Source: Mobiluncus sp034180645
GTDB taxonomy: Bacteria; Actinomycetota; Actinomycetes; Actinomycetales; Actinomycetaceae
Length of the DNA: 64,000 nt
Direction: 5' to 3'
Assembly: GCF_034180645.1 (NCBI RefSeq)
Contig: NZ_JAXFNY010000003.1
Span: 62,001 to 126,000 of the forward strand
The translations under genes were made by a program, and so were the position numbers. Numbering within the stretch: the first letter of the stretch is position 1; the number at the start of each line of letters is the position of its first letter. Positions 24,907 through 33,813 of the stretch are shown here, one piece after another. The notes beneath the pieces were generated by a model. It saw nothing but the letters and a program-made list of their open reading frames with translations. It made no database searches and was not told the origin of the DNA.

Positions 24907-27495
24907 CTAGTGCTTTTGGACTTTGCGCAAGGTGTTCAGCAAATCGATTTTCTCGTCCCCGGAGGGATTGTCCGGCACTTCGGCAAAGAAAATCCGCATC
25001 GAGAACGGCGCCATCTTGGACCTCATGCCGCGCACCGTCACGGGCATCTCGGAAATGACTTCCGCCAAACGGATTCCCGAACCGGGGGTGACCCCGACTT
25101 CCTCGGCAAACTGCGCGACCGGGTCGTTCGTGTCTTGATGCCGGGCAGAGGGTGTAGCGGAGTTTAAACCGGTCAACAGCTGCAGCTTTTCCCCCGCGCT
25201 GCCTTCGCGAGCGCTCGGATCGGGCCAGGTGGAGTCCCACACCAGCCGAAACACGCGGGAACGCGCCCGTGGGGGGTTAATTTGGACTTCGTCATTGGTC
25301 CCGTTAATCATGACCAGCAAATCCACGTCGTCCCAGGGCGCTCCGGAACGTAGCATCTGGAGCACGCGGTTGGCGGGATCGTGCCAGGCTCCGGGGGTCA
25401 AATGTTCGCCTTCGCGGTTGTACCACGACAGGTCTTGGAGTTTATCCCCGGCCTGGGGCATCCCGGAGGCGAATTCATCGGGGCGCATGACCGGGTGTTC
25501 GGCGCGCAGATGCAGCAGGTAGCGGGCAGTTTCAAACAGTCCCTTTTGCCAGGGTTGCCAGCGCCAATCCAACCAGGAAATCGGCCCGTCCTGACAATAG
25601 GCGTTATTGTTGCCGTTCTGTGAGTTCCCGAACTCGTCCCCCGCCAAGATCATGGGGGTGCCGGAGCTAATCGCCAGGGTTCCCCACAAGTTTCGCAAGG
25701 TTTTCAGCCGGTTTGTGGCGACTTTGACCATCTTGGTGCGGTTCAGCGGGTCGCCGTGGAAAGGCGTGGTGGGATCCATGCGGCTAAACCGGCGGGAGAA
25801 ACCTTCACCAGACTGCGGGTCGGGGCCGATTTCCGCGGCAGCGCTGGGTAGGTCCTCGTCCCCCAGTGCCTTGCCGCTCAGCACGTGGCCTTCGTGACCG
25901 TGATTCCACGAGTTATTGTTATTCGTCCCGTCCCGGTTGCCTTCCAGGTTTGCTTCGTTGTGTTTGTGGTCGAAAGTTACCAGGTCAGCCAGGGTAAAGC
26001 CGTCGTGGGCCGCGACAAAGTTGATGGACGCTCCCGGACCGCGGTTGTATTCGGCGATGTTGGAACCGTACAGGTCAGCCGACCCGGAGACGCGTGTCGC
26101 CAGCTCGTGCGGGCCGTGGGCGTGACGACCGTGGGCCAGCGCCGCCGCATCGGTGAGCCAAAAACCCCTGATGCCGTCGCGGTAGCGGTCGTTCCAGTCC
26201 GCAAAAGGCGAGGGGAAGTTCCCGGTTTGCCACCCGTTCGGACCCATGTCCCACGGCTCGGCAATGAGTTTGCAGCCAGCCAGAACCGGGTCGGTCGCCA
26301 TGCCCACAAAAGAAGGATGGCGCAGGGCGTACTGTTCCCGGTTGCGCCCCAGCGTTACCCCCAAGTCGAAACGGAAACCGTCCACCCCGACTTCTCCGGC
26401 CCAATACCGTAAGGAATCCAACAGCAGCGCCACCGACTCGGTAGACGTGAAATCGACCGTGTTACCACAGCCGGTATAGTCCACCATTTCGTTGGGGTAG
26501 TTATGATTCCAAACGTAGTAGCGTTGCGGATCCAAGCCGCGCAAACTGAGGGAGGGCCCCAGGGTGCCGCCTTCGGCGGTATGGTTATAAACCACGTCCA
26601 ACAGAATCTCGATACCGGCTTGGTGCAGCAGCGAAACCATGCCGCGGACCTCATCCAGGACGGCCTGGGGACCTTGGCGCTGAGCAGCTTCGGTTGCGTA
26701 GGTCGGTTCGGGGGCGAAATAGCTCAGAGTCGAGTAGCCCCAATAGTTGTTCAGGTTTCGTTCCGCCAGGAATGGTTCGGGCATCTTGGCGTGAATCGGC
26801 AGCAGCTCGATAGCGGTCACGCCCAAGTTTTTCAGGTAATCAATGGTGACCGGGTTTGCCAAGCCGGCGTAGGTACCCTGCAATTCCGGGGGAATTCCGG
26901 GCAGTTGCCGGGTCAAACCTTTGACATGCGCTTCATAAATGACGGTGCGTCGCCAAGACGTGCGCGGCCGATCCGCCACCGGGAAAGAATGCGTGTTCAC
27001 CACGACCGACAGCGCGTTGTAGTCCGCGGAATCCAGCGGATCCATAGTGAGTTCGCGGGTCACGGGCTTCAGCTCAGCATCGACCTGATGGGCGTAAAGC
27101 TGCGGGCTGAGAACGGGGGGCTGCGTAATCGCTTTCGCGTAGGGGTCGAGCAGAACCTTTTGCGGGTTATAGAACACTCCCGCGTCAGGATCCCACGGCC
27201 CATAAACCCGATAACCGTACACTTGGCCGGGGCGTACGCCGCGAATGTTGCCGTGCCAAATCCCGCGGAACGGTCCGCGCAGCCGAATTCGCCGTTCGGA
27301 CTGGTAGCGCCCGTTTTCGTCCGGAGAGTCGAACAGGCACACCTCTACCGCCGTGGCTTGGTGGGAATAAACGGAAAAGGCGACCCCGGATTCTGTAATA
27401 GTGGGTCCCAAGTGGTGTGGGTCGAGTTTTGGTTCCTCCGCGACCACGTCAGTGGGGGCAAATGTCGGTGTCGTCCCCTTCTTCTCGACAGTCAT
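24907..27495 (-). CDS. glgX: Glycogen debranching enzyme GlgX
   Basis: The protein is 862 aa. An N-terminal CBM48 domain is followed by a GH13 barrel with all four conserved regions: DVVYNHT near 298, GFRFDLG near 372 (Asp nucleophile), AEPWDMG near 411 (Glu acid/base) and AAHDGFT near 493. It cleaves alpha-1,6 branches of phosphorylase-limit glycogen in the cytoplasm. The family is usually 650-750 aa; the excess is an N-terminal tail and a longer C-terminal beta domain. It is a single gene here, with no treY or treZ next to it. It ends 70 bp from the small gene after trpS, in convergent orientation. Confidence 0.93.
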   Translation of the reverse strand: MTVEKKGTTPTFAPTDVVAEEPKLDPHHLGPTITESGVAFSVYSHQATAVEVCLFDSPDENGRYQSERRIRLRGPFRGIWHGNIRGVRPGQVYGYRVYGPWDPDAGVFYNPQKVLLDPYAKAITQPPVLSPQLYAHQVDAELKPVTRELTMDPLDSADYNALSVVVNTHSFPVADRPRTSWRRTVIYEAHVKGLTRQLPGIPPELQGTYAGLANPVTIDYLKNLGVTAIELLPIHAKMPEPFLAERNLNNYWGYSTLSYFAPEPTYATEAAQRQGPQAVLDEVRGMVSLLHQAGIEILLDVVYNHTAEGGTLGPSLSLRGLDPQRYYVWNHNYPNEMVDYTGCGNTVDFTSTESVALLLDSLRYWAGEVGVDGFRFDLGVTLGRNREQYALRHPSFVGMATDPVLAGCKLIAEPWDMGPNGWQTGNFPSPFADWNDRYRDGIRGFWLTDAAALAHGRHAHGPHELATRVSGSADLYGSNIAEYNRGPGASINFVAAHDGFTLADLVTFDHKHNEANLEGNRDGTNNNNSWNHGHEGHVLSGKALGDEDLPSAAAEIGPDPQSGEGFSRRFSRMDPTTPFHGDPLNRTKMVKVATNRLKTLRNLWGTLAISSGTPMILAGDEFGNSQNGNNNAYCQDGPISWLDWRWQPWQKGLFETARYLLHLRAEHPVMRPDEFASGMPQAGDKLQDLSWYNREGEHLTPGAWHDPANRVLQMLRSGAPWDDVDLLVMINGTNDEVQINPPRARSRVFRLVWDSTWPDPSAREGSAGEKLQLLTGLNSATPSARHQDTNDPVAQFAEEVGVTPGSGIRLAEVISEMPVTVRGMRSKMAPFSMRIFFAEVPDNPSGDEKIDLLNTLRKVQKH

Positions 27496-27645
27496 AGGTT
27501 CGACATTAGCGGGAAAACGTCTCGCGCGGGGGGCTTTGTGAGCTTGGCCTAACTTGTGGCGGGTAATTCTGGCTTTTTCCGGTCGCGAGTTCTCCGCCGT
27601 CGCCCGATTTCAGTCACTGAGGTTTTTCGTAAATGAGTTCCGGGG

Positions 27646-28860
27646 TCACAAGTGTGGTCCGCTGTCTGTAGCGGTGATGGTCGCTTGGGCGATGACGCGG
27701 TTCCCCGGGGGACTGTCCTGGTAAAGCACCAGGGATTGACCTGGCGCTACTCCGGTAACCCCATCGGCGGGCTGTAGCGCCACCCGCAGTTCGATTCCGC
27801 CATCCCCGGTTTCCAGATACACCCCCTGCGGGGTGACGGGTTTGCCGTGGGCACGGAACTGGATAGTCAACCCGGCCGGGTCCAACTCGCCCTCACCCGT
27901 TGCGCCGAGCCCCAGGCTGGTGGGGTCCACCAGCCAGTTCACCGCCGGCCCGGCGTGAATTTCCGTGACCGTGAGCGCCTGGCGGGGAGCTACGAACACC
28001 GTGTTCGTTTCCGGATCCGTACCCTGTACGTAGCGGGGAGCGCCGTCTGCGTGAGGCCGGGGAATGTGCAGGCCACGGCGCTGCCCAACCGTGTATTGGA
28101 AAGCGCCGTCATGCGAGCCCACCACCGCTCCGTCCTCGTCCACAATGGGACCCGGCGCCGCCCCGATACAGCCCCGCAAAAAGCCGCGCGTATCCCCGTC
28201 CGGGAGGAAACAAATGTCGAAAGAATCCCGCTTGCCCGCCACCGGAATCCCCAGTGCCTGAGCTTCAGCGCGGGTGGCGGCCTTGTCCGTCACGTCCCCC
28301 AGCGGGAACACGGCTCGTGCCAACGCTGCGGCTCGTGCCCCTGCCAAAACGTAACTTTGGTCCTTGCCCATTGCCGACCCGCGTAGCAGGGCGAAGTCCG
28401 GGAACGCGCCGTGAGCACCGGGCTGGGGAACTTCGGCCGGAATCAACCCTGCCTGACCGGGCCGCCACAGTCGGGCATAGTGGCCGGTCGCGACATAATC
28501 GAAACCTTCCCGCAGGGCGCGTTCGACGACGTAACCGAACTTGATGAAACGATTGCAATGCACGCATGGATTGGGGGTCAGCCCCTCGCGATAAGCCCGC
28601 ACAAACGAATCCATCACGACCCGGTTGAACCGCTCGGCCAAGTCCCACACCTGCAGTTCAATCCCCAGGAAATCCGCGACTCGGCGCGCATCAGCCAGGG
28701 CATCCACCGGCTCGCCAGAAGCGACAGGACGCGACCACGGGCGGGAGGGGGACTCCAACTGCATAAAGAACCCTGAAACTTCGTGACCGGCTGCTTGCAA
28801 GCGTGCGGTCGCCACGGCCGAATCCACCCCGCCGGATAATCCCACTAATATTTTCGCCAA
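27646..28860 (-). CDS. mnmA: tRNA-specific 2-thiouridylase MnmA
   Basis: The protein is 404 aa from a TTG at 28860 with GAGGAGG six bases upstream. The PP-loop SGGVDSAVA lies near residue 9. The catalytic cysteines are in NPCVHCNRFIKF near 103 and FDICFLPDGD near 210. It installs the 2-thio group on U34 of Lys, Glu and Gln tRNAs. The cysteine desulfurase that often precedes it in actinobacteria is not in view; a recombinase gene lies upstream in divergent orientation, about 100 bp away. Confidence 0.93.
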   Translation of the reverse strand: MAKILVGLSGGVDSAVATARLQAAGHEVSGFFMQLESPSRPWSRPVASGEPVDALADARRVADFLGIELQVWDLAERFNRVVMDSFVRAYREGLTPNPCVHCNRFIKFGYVVERALREGFDYVATGHYARLWRPGQAGLIPAEVPQPGAHGAFPDFALLRGSAMGKDQSYVLAGARAAALARAVFPLGDVTDKAATRAEAQALGIPVAGKRDSFDICFLPDGDTRGFLRGCIGAAPGPIVDEDGAVVGSHDGAFQYTVGQRRGLHIPRPHADGAPRYVQGTDPETNTVFVAPRQALTVTEIHAGPAVNWLVDPTSLGLGATGEGELDPAGLTIQFRAHGKPVTPQGVYLETGDGGIELRVALQPADGVTGVAPGQSLVLYQDSPPGNRVIAQATITATDSGPHL

Positions 28861-28960
28861 GTTATTCCTCCTCAGTGACCTCACATTCTACCGTTTCCCA
28901 TTGTGCTGGCTCACGCCAGCCCCGAGACCTCGGGAATTTGCCTACTTGAAAGGAAACACA

Positions 28961-30106
28961 ATGGAAGAACTGACAACCACCGACTCACGCGCTGACTTCG
29001 GACCGCGGACTTTCGCCGATTTTGGCCGGATTTGGCTGGAAAGCCGGGTCGACCTCAAGCCGACCACTCGGGCAAGTTATCGTTCGATGCTTAACACGGT
29101 CAACCTGGAATTTGGGGGTCAGGATCCGAAACAGGTCAGTTATCTGCAGGTCGTCTCCTGGGTCGCGAAACTCGCGGAACGGGGCGTCAGTTCCACCGGA
29201 GTGCGTCAGGCCTATCAAATCGTGGGGCAGGTACTGGCGTTGGCCAACCGGTTGGGGGCGATAGAGAGCAACGTTGCGGCCGGGGTGCCGCTGCCGACTG
29301 TGTGCCACACCGGACGCCACCGCTACTTGACTGTGCTGCAGCTGGAATCCCTGGCTTTAGAGATTGGGTGGTGGCGGTTGACCCGCGAACCCTCGGGGGT
29401 TATTTTGCCCAGCGGTTTGGGACAGAATGTGGTGTTTTTGCGCAAGAAAGGTCGCGGCGGGTACCTGACTCGGCGCAAGTCCCGGGCGGGGTCGATAGAC
29501 GCGGGGTTGGCCTCGCTGGCTCGGGCGCGCGGTGGGCAAGCCCCTGCGCCGGACGGCAACCAACTGGAAATTTTGGTGCGTTTGCTGGGGTACACCGGTT
29601 TACGCATCGGGGAAGCCCTGGCGTTGACCCCCGCTGTGGTCGACTTGGAACGCCGCGTGATTCGGATTGAACGGGCGGTGTCGGAGGTGTCGGGGCGGCA
29701 AGTATTCGGTACTCCCAAGAACGGGCGCACCCGGGTCGTGCCGATACCGGATTTCTTGCGCCGCGACTTGCGGGTATTGACTCGGGCGGCGTGCGGAGGC
29801 GACGATTTCCTGTTCGCCACGAAACACGGCACCCCCCTGCGAGCCTCCAACCTGCGCTTACACTTCGACATGGCGGCGCTCGCGGTCGGACAGGCCGGAC
29901 TGCACATACACGACCTGCGCCACACCGCCGCCACTTTGGCTGTGTCGGCGGGGGCTAACGTGAAAGCGGTGCAGCGCATGCTGGGGCATTCCTCGGCTTC
30001 GCTGACCCTTGATGTCTATGCGGACTTGTTTGAACCGGACTTGGGCGATGTCGCCGGGGCGTTGAGCCGGATGCGGCAAACGACTCTGCGCCGGGCTGCC
30101 GCCTAG
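28961..30106 (+). CDS. Tyrosine recombinase / phage-type integrase
   Basis: The protein is 381 aa from an ATG at 28961 with AAAGGA upstream. An N-terminal SAM-like core-binding domain (about 10-110) precedes a catalytic domain with all key residues: Arg in YTGLRIGEAL near 212, H-x-x-R in HDLRHTAATL near 317, His in MLGHSSASLT near 341, and the Tyr nucleophile in DVYADLF near 352. About 70 residues including a basic Gly/Arg stretch (RKKGRGGYLTRRKSRAG) are inserted between the domain start and the first Arg. No excisionase, phage gene or tRNA is adjacent, so it may be a remnant, or a domesticated recombinase acting elsewhere. Confidence 0.88.
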   Translation: MEELTTTDSRADFGPRTFADFGRIWLESRVDLKPTTRASYRSMLNTVNLEFGGQDPKQVSYLQVVSWVAKLAERGVSSTGVRQAYQIVGQVLALANRLGAIESNVAAGVPLPTVCHTGRHRYLTVLQLESLALEIGWWRLTREPSGVILPSGLGQNVVFLRKKGRGGYLTRRKSRAGSIDAGLASLARARGGQAPAPDGNQLEILVRLLGYTGLRIGEALALTPAVVDLERRVIRIERAVSEVSGRQVFGTPKNGRTRVVPIPDFLRRDLRVLTRAACGGDDFLFATKHGTPLRASNLRLHFDMAALAVGQAGLHIHDLRHTAATLAVSAGANVKAVQRMLGHSSASLTLDVYADLFEPDLGDVAGALSRMRQTTLRRAAA

Positions 30107-30412
30107 TGCGAACGAGTTATACACATGCCCTGTGGAAAAAATGTGGATGAAGGAGTTTCCGGCGGAAAAGTGCAGGTAAACTCCAGGTTAATAAAGGGGT
30201 GAAAAAATGGCGTAATATCAGGTGAATTGCTGCAAATACCCAGTTCAGAACCCTGAAGGCGGTGACGGGTTTGTTAATACAAACCGATGCGCGATTTCCC
30301 CAGTAAACTCTGCAAAACTGTCCCCAACACCTGTGGATAACTTGTGGAAACTGTGCGCAGGGGGACGGGTTTTCGTCCCGTTTACCTAGGCTGGCTTTGA
30401 TAGGCTGAAGAC
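30107..30412. other. Non-coding region with several DnaA-box-like words
   Basis: No gene is seen. TTATACACA at 30117, TGTGGATGA at 30142, TGTGGATAA at 30332 (complement of the perfect box TTATCCACA), and TGTGGAAAA and TGTGGAAAC nearby all resemble DnaA boxes. A short hairpin (GGGACG/CGTCCC) lies at 30363-30379. No dnaA, dnaN or parB is near, so this is not recognised as oriC. Confidence 0.35.
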
Positions 30413-30739
30413 ATGAACGAACCTTTGGCGGGCACCAGCGGGCTGCCTGATGATCAGCCGGTGACCGGAGAGTGTCCCGAGCATGGCGCGGGTAGCCCGC
30501 CGGGGCGGCCCTCTACCAGCAGTGAAGAATACAACCGTGTCGTTTTCCTGGCGCGGGTCGTGTTGGGATTCACGGTAGTGGCGGCGGCGACGCTGATAGT
30601 CATTGCTCTCACGGCGCACCGGGACTATCCCTCCATCGTGGTCAGCATCGTGATGGTGGCGGCGGCTGTGTTCTATTACGTCAGGACGACCCGAGCGGTG
30701 AAGCGGGATCTCGATGCCGGCCCTGAACCGGGGGAATAG
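30413..30739 (+). CDS. Small two-helix membrane protein of unknown function
   Basis: The protein is 108 aa. Residues 1-42 are hydrophilic (Pro/Ser/Gly-rich). Two hydrophobic helices at about 45-66 and 73-92 are separated by a short HRDYP loop, and the tail is charged. It resembles small actinobacterial DUF-type inner-membrane proteins, but I cannot assign a family. It ends about 90 bp before the aminotransferase. Confidence 0.55.
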   Translation: MNEPLAGTSGLPDDQPVTGECPEHGAGSPPGRPSTSSEEYNRVVFLARVVLGFTVVAAATLIVIALTAHRDYPSIVVSIVMVAAAVFYYVRTTRAVKRDLDAGPEPGE

Positions 30740-30832
30740 GGTTTTTCGCGGTCGCGGCCGTCCCATGGCTCACCTAGGCTGGACCCCGCGAAAACGGTGC
30801 GCTGCCCTGGCGAAAAGTGCAAGAATGGGGGT

Positions 30833-32038
30833 ATGAGTAAAAATCGTGTTTCTGCGCGCCTTGCCGCCATTGCCCCGTCCGCGACCCTCGCTGTCGATAG
30901 TAAAGCGAAAGAACTGAAAGCTGCCGGAAAGCCTGTCATCGGCTTCGGCGCTGGTGAACCGGATTTCCCGACCCCCGATTACATAGTGGAAGCCGCCGTG
31001 GCGGCCTGTAAAGACCCCGCGAACCACCACTACACCCAAGGCAAAGGGATGCTGGTCACCCGCGAAGCCATCGCCGCCAAGACCTTGCGCGACTCCGGCT
31101 ACGAAATCGACCCGAACAACGTCATCGTCACCAACGGCGGGAAACAATCCGTGTTCCAGGCTTTTGCCGCCACCGTCGACCCCGGCGACGAAGTGCTGCT
31201 GCCCGCGCCCTATTGGACTACCTACCCCGAGGCGATTCGCCTGGCTGGCGGCGTTCCGGTGGAAGTTTTCGCCGGTGCTGACCGGGACTACAAAGTCACC
31301 CCGGAGGACTTGGAAGCGAAACGCAGCGAGCGGACCAAAGTCCTGCTGATGTGTTCGCCGTCCAACCCGACCGGCACGGTCTACACCCCCGAGGAGCTGA
31401 CCGCCATCGGCCAGTGGGCTGTGGAAAAGGGCGTGTGGGTCATCAGTGATGAAATCTATGAACACCTGCTTTACGACGATGCTAAGCCTGCCCACATTTT
31501 GAAGCTGGTTCCGGAACTGGCGGATACCTGCGTCATTGTCAACGGCGTGGCGAAGTCCTACGCCATGACCGGGTGGCGTTTGGGCTGGATGAACGGACCG
31601 ACTGACGTCATCAAGGCCGCCACGAACTTCCAGTCCCACCTGACTTCCAACGTGTGCAACATTGCCCAGCGGGCCGCCATCGCGGCTTTGAACGGGCCGT
31701 TGGACGCGGTGGAACAGATGCGTCAAGCCTTTGACCAGCGCCGTCAGACCATCGTGCGGATGTTGCGTGAGATTGACGGTTTGCAGGTACCGGTGCCACG
31801 CGGCGCGTTCTATGTATATCCCGACGTCACGGGCTTGTTTGGGCGTAGCTTGGACGGGGAGCGCATCGAGTCCTCCTCCCAGCTGGCGGCCATGATTTTG
31901 GATAAGGCCGAAGTCGCGGTCGTTCCCGGCGAAGCCTTCGGTCCCAGCGGCTTTATCCGCATGTCCTACGCCCTGTCCGATGCTGACCTGGTCGAAGGAG
32001 TTAGCCGGGTGCAGGATTTGCTGGCAAAAGTGAAGTAG
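30833..32038 (+). CDS. aspC: Pyridoxal-phosphate aminotransferase (aspartate aminotransferase family)
   Basis: The protein is 401 aa from the ATG at 30833. It has the class I fold with GAGEPDFPTP near residue 38, SPSNPTGTVY near 180, and the PLP lysine in VAKSYAMTGWRLGW near 239. The C-terminal Arg that binds the substrate carboxylate is in FIRMSYA. It transfers amino groups between aspartate and 2-oxoglutarate. Its place immediately before tRNA-Trp / secE / nusG is the standard actinobacterial order. A strong terminator follows. Confidence 0.9.
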   Translation: MSKNRVSARLAAIAPSATLAVDSKAKELKAAGKPVIGFGAGEPDFPTPDYIVEAAVAACKDPANHHYTQGKGMLVTREAIAAKTLRDSGYEIDPNNVIVTNGGKQSVFQAFAATVDPGDEVLLPAPYWTTYPEAIRLAGGVPVEVFAGADRDYKVTPEDLEAKRSERTKVLLMCSPSNPTGTVYTPEELTAIGQWAVEKGVWVISDEIYEHLLYDDAKPAHILKLVPELADTCVIVNGVAKSYAMTGWRLGWMNGPTDVIKAATNFQSHLTSNVCNIAQRAAIAALNGPLDAVEQMRQAFDQRRQTIVRMLREIDGLQVPVPRGAFYVYPDVTGLFGRSLDGERIESSSQLAAMILDKAEVAVVPGEAFGPSGFIRMSYALSDADLVEGVSRVQDLLAKVK

Positions 32039-32045
32039 ATTTTGG

Positions 32046-32089
32046 ATTTCACCGGGGGCGGCGCGTGGGTGCGTTGCCCCCGGTGAAAT
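32046..32089 (+). terminator. Terminator of the aminotransferase gene
   Basis: Arms of 14 bp (ATTTCACCGGGGGC and its complement) enclose a 16-nt loop and are followed by GTTTTG. Confidence 0.8.
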
Positions 32090-32196
32090 GTTTTGATTCG
32101 GCTCGGTATTAGCGCGCTTGAAAGTTATGGCGGATTTGCCTTATCATTGAGGACGCTGCGTTTTTCGTTTCCGCCCGGCGGGGCGTGCGCAAAACT

Positions 32197-32272
32197 AGGG
32201 AAGTGGCGCAATTGGTAGCGCAACGGTCTCCAAAACCGTAGGTTGCAGGTTCGAGTCCTGTCTTCCCTGCCA
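32197..32272 (+). tRNA. tRNA-Trp (anticodon CCA)
   Basis: Acceptor arms AGGGAAG/CTTCCCT pair perfectly, with discriminator G, and the 3' CCA is encoded. Anticodon stem ACGGT/ACCGT encloses CTCCAAA (CCA). It lies upstream of secE, as in most actinobacteria. Confidence 0.96.
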
Positions 32273-32521
32273 GTGGATAAACCGAGTCGATTCAGTCGAT
32301 AATCCGAGTTGCGCCAACTCATCCCCCTATATAAATCCCCAGAGCTGTACGGGATGCCTGATTCGCGAGTCTCGGTGGGTGGTGAACACGTGATGAGCCA
32401 CAGTTCTCGATTGGATATAGGCTCCCGTTTAGGCTATGATTTGACACATCCCCCCGTTAATTTGTTTAGGGTGAAGTGTGCCCGCGGCGGGGAAATAAAT
32501 TGCCTACAGGAGGAACAAATA

Positions 32522-32782
32522 ATGGCAGAAACCGAAGGTGCCATTCAGCCGGCGAAAAAAGCCGAAGCTACCCCTAGCGCTGATCAAGACCTTGGCTTTT
32601 TCGCGCGTATCGCGCAGTTTTTCCGCCAAGTCGTGGATGAGATGAAAAAAGTCGTCTATCCCACCAGAGAAGAACTGTGGCGCTACTTCTTGGTCGTGAT
32701 TGTTTTCGTTGCTATCATCATGACCGCGGTCGGGTTGATGGATTTGGGCTTCGGAGCCCTGACCGACCTTATCTTTAGCTAG
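32522..32782 (+). CDS. secE: Preprotein translocase subunit SecE
   Basis: The protein is 86 aa, the short single-span form. The ATG at 32522 follows a strong AGGAGGA. A charged N-terminal tail leads to the amphipathic helix FFRQVVDEMKKVVYPTREEL, the conserved SecE signature, and one membrane span (about 61-83). It clamps SecY in the translocon. It is followed 47 bp later by nusG. Confidence 0.94.
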   Translation: MAETEGAIQPAKKAEATPSADQDLGFFARIAQFFRQVVDEMKKVVYPTREELWRYFLVVIVFVAIIMTAVGLMDLGFGALTDLIFS

Positions 32783-32829
32783 ACCTGTTTGGTCTTTTCA
32801 ACATCATTGCCCCACGAGGAATATCAGTA

Positions 32830-33663
32830 ATGTCAGACGAGAACGAATTGCAAGAAAACGCTGCTGTGGCTGAGGAAGCCCAGCTGGAGCCTAACCAAGC
32901 CGCCGAGGCCGCCCAGCCCGCCGAGGACGCTTCTACGGCTGAACCGGACCTAGAGGAAATCCCCGCGAACGTGGACCCCGCAACTGGTGAAATCATCGAG
33001 GACACCGCGGATGCTGCGGAAACCGAGACTGAGGAACTCGACCCGAAGCAGGCCCTCGAAGTCGAGCTGCGCGCGTTGCCAGGCCGGTGGTACGTGGTAC
33101 ACACGTACTCTTCTTACGAAAAACGTGTGAAACAGAACATTGAACAGCGCGTGGCGAATAATCCCGGCATGGAAGATTATGTCTACCAGGTCGAGATTCC
33201 GATGGAAGAACATGTCGAAGTCAAGGCCAAGAGCCGCAAGGTCGTGCAGCGTCCGCGCATTCCCGGGTATGTCTTGGTACGCATGGACATGGATGAGAAC
33301 TCGTGGCGTCTGGTTAAGGACACCCCGGCCGTGACTGGTTTTGTGGGCAACCAGCAGGATCCCGTGCCGCTGACGTTGGCAGAAGTGGTCAATATGCTGG
33401 CCCCGACCGCCAAGGAGGCCGCGAAAGTGGCGGTGGAAGACGGTCAAGTCGAGATTTTACAAGCGACACAGCGGACTGCTCCGGTGGCGACGGATTTCGA
33501 GGTGGGTCAGTCGGTGACTATTACCTCCGGTCCTTTTGAGACGCTTTCCGCGACGATTGCCGAGGTCAATGCCGAAACTCAGAAGCTGACCGTTTTGGTC
33601 ACGATCTTTGAGCGCGAGACCCCGGTCGAGTTGAACTTTAACCAAGTCACCAAAATCGACTGA
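32830..33663 (+). CDS. nusG: Transcription termination/antitermination protein NusG
   Basis: The protein is 277 aa. An acidic Glu/Ala-rich N-terminal extension (about 1-80), common in actinobacteria, precedes the NGN domain (WYVVHTYSSYEKRVKQNIEQ near 88, RIPGYVLVRMDMDE near 140) and the KOW domain (FEVGQSVTITSGPFETLSATIAEV near 220, with a normal linker). It couples RNA polymerase to Rho or the ribosome. Downstream, rplK and rplA, which normally follow, are missing; a terminator and an opposing SDR gene follow instead. Confidence 0.94.
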   Translation: MSDENELQENAAVAEEAQLEPNQAAEAAQPAEDASTAEPDLEEIPANVDPATGEIIEDTADAAETETEELDPKQALEVELRALPGRWYVVHTYSSYEKRVKQNIEQRVANNPGMEDYVYQVEIPMEEHVEVKAKSRKVVQRPRIPGYVLVRMDMDENSWRLVKDTPAVTGFVGNQQDPVPLTLAEVVNMLAPTAKEAAKVAVEDGQVEILQATQRTAPVATDFEVGQSVTITSGPFETLSATIAEVNAETQKLTVLVTIFERETPVELNFNQVTKID

Positions 33664-33679
33664 TTTTTCAGGCTTGATT

Positions 33680-33709
33680 GCGGGCGCGGAACTTTGATTC
33701 CGCGCCCGC
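33680..33709 (+). terminator. Terminator after nusG
   Basis: Arms GCGGGCGCGGA/TCCGCGCCCGC enclose ACTTTGAT and are followed by TTTCGTTT. It closes the secE-nusG operon. Confidence 0.88.
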
Positions 33710-33813
33710 TTTCGTTTCTAGCCTTCGTGCTCCTCGTGACCACCCTGCCCATCCTGACCCAGATGGTGGTCAGGACGTGTGAGACTGACCGCGATAATCA
33801 GGGGTTGAGGCAG

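Noticed and set aside
26503..27552. Open frame antisense to glgX
   Set aside because: It is fully covered by conserved GH13 and CBM48 coding sequence and has no independent support.
30107..30412. Chromosomal origin of replication
   Set aside because: DnaA-box-like words exist, but dnaA, dnaN, rpmH and parAB are not nearby and no AT-rich unwinding element is seen.
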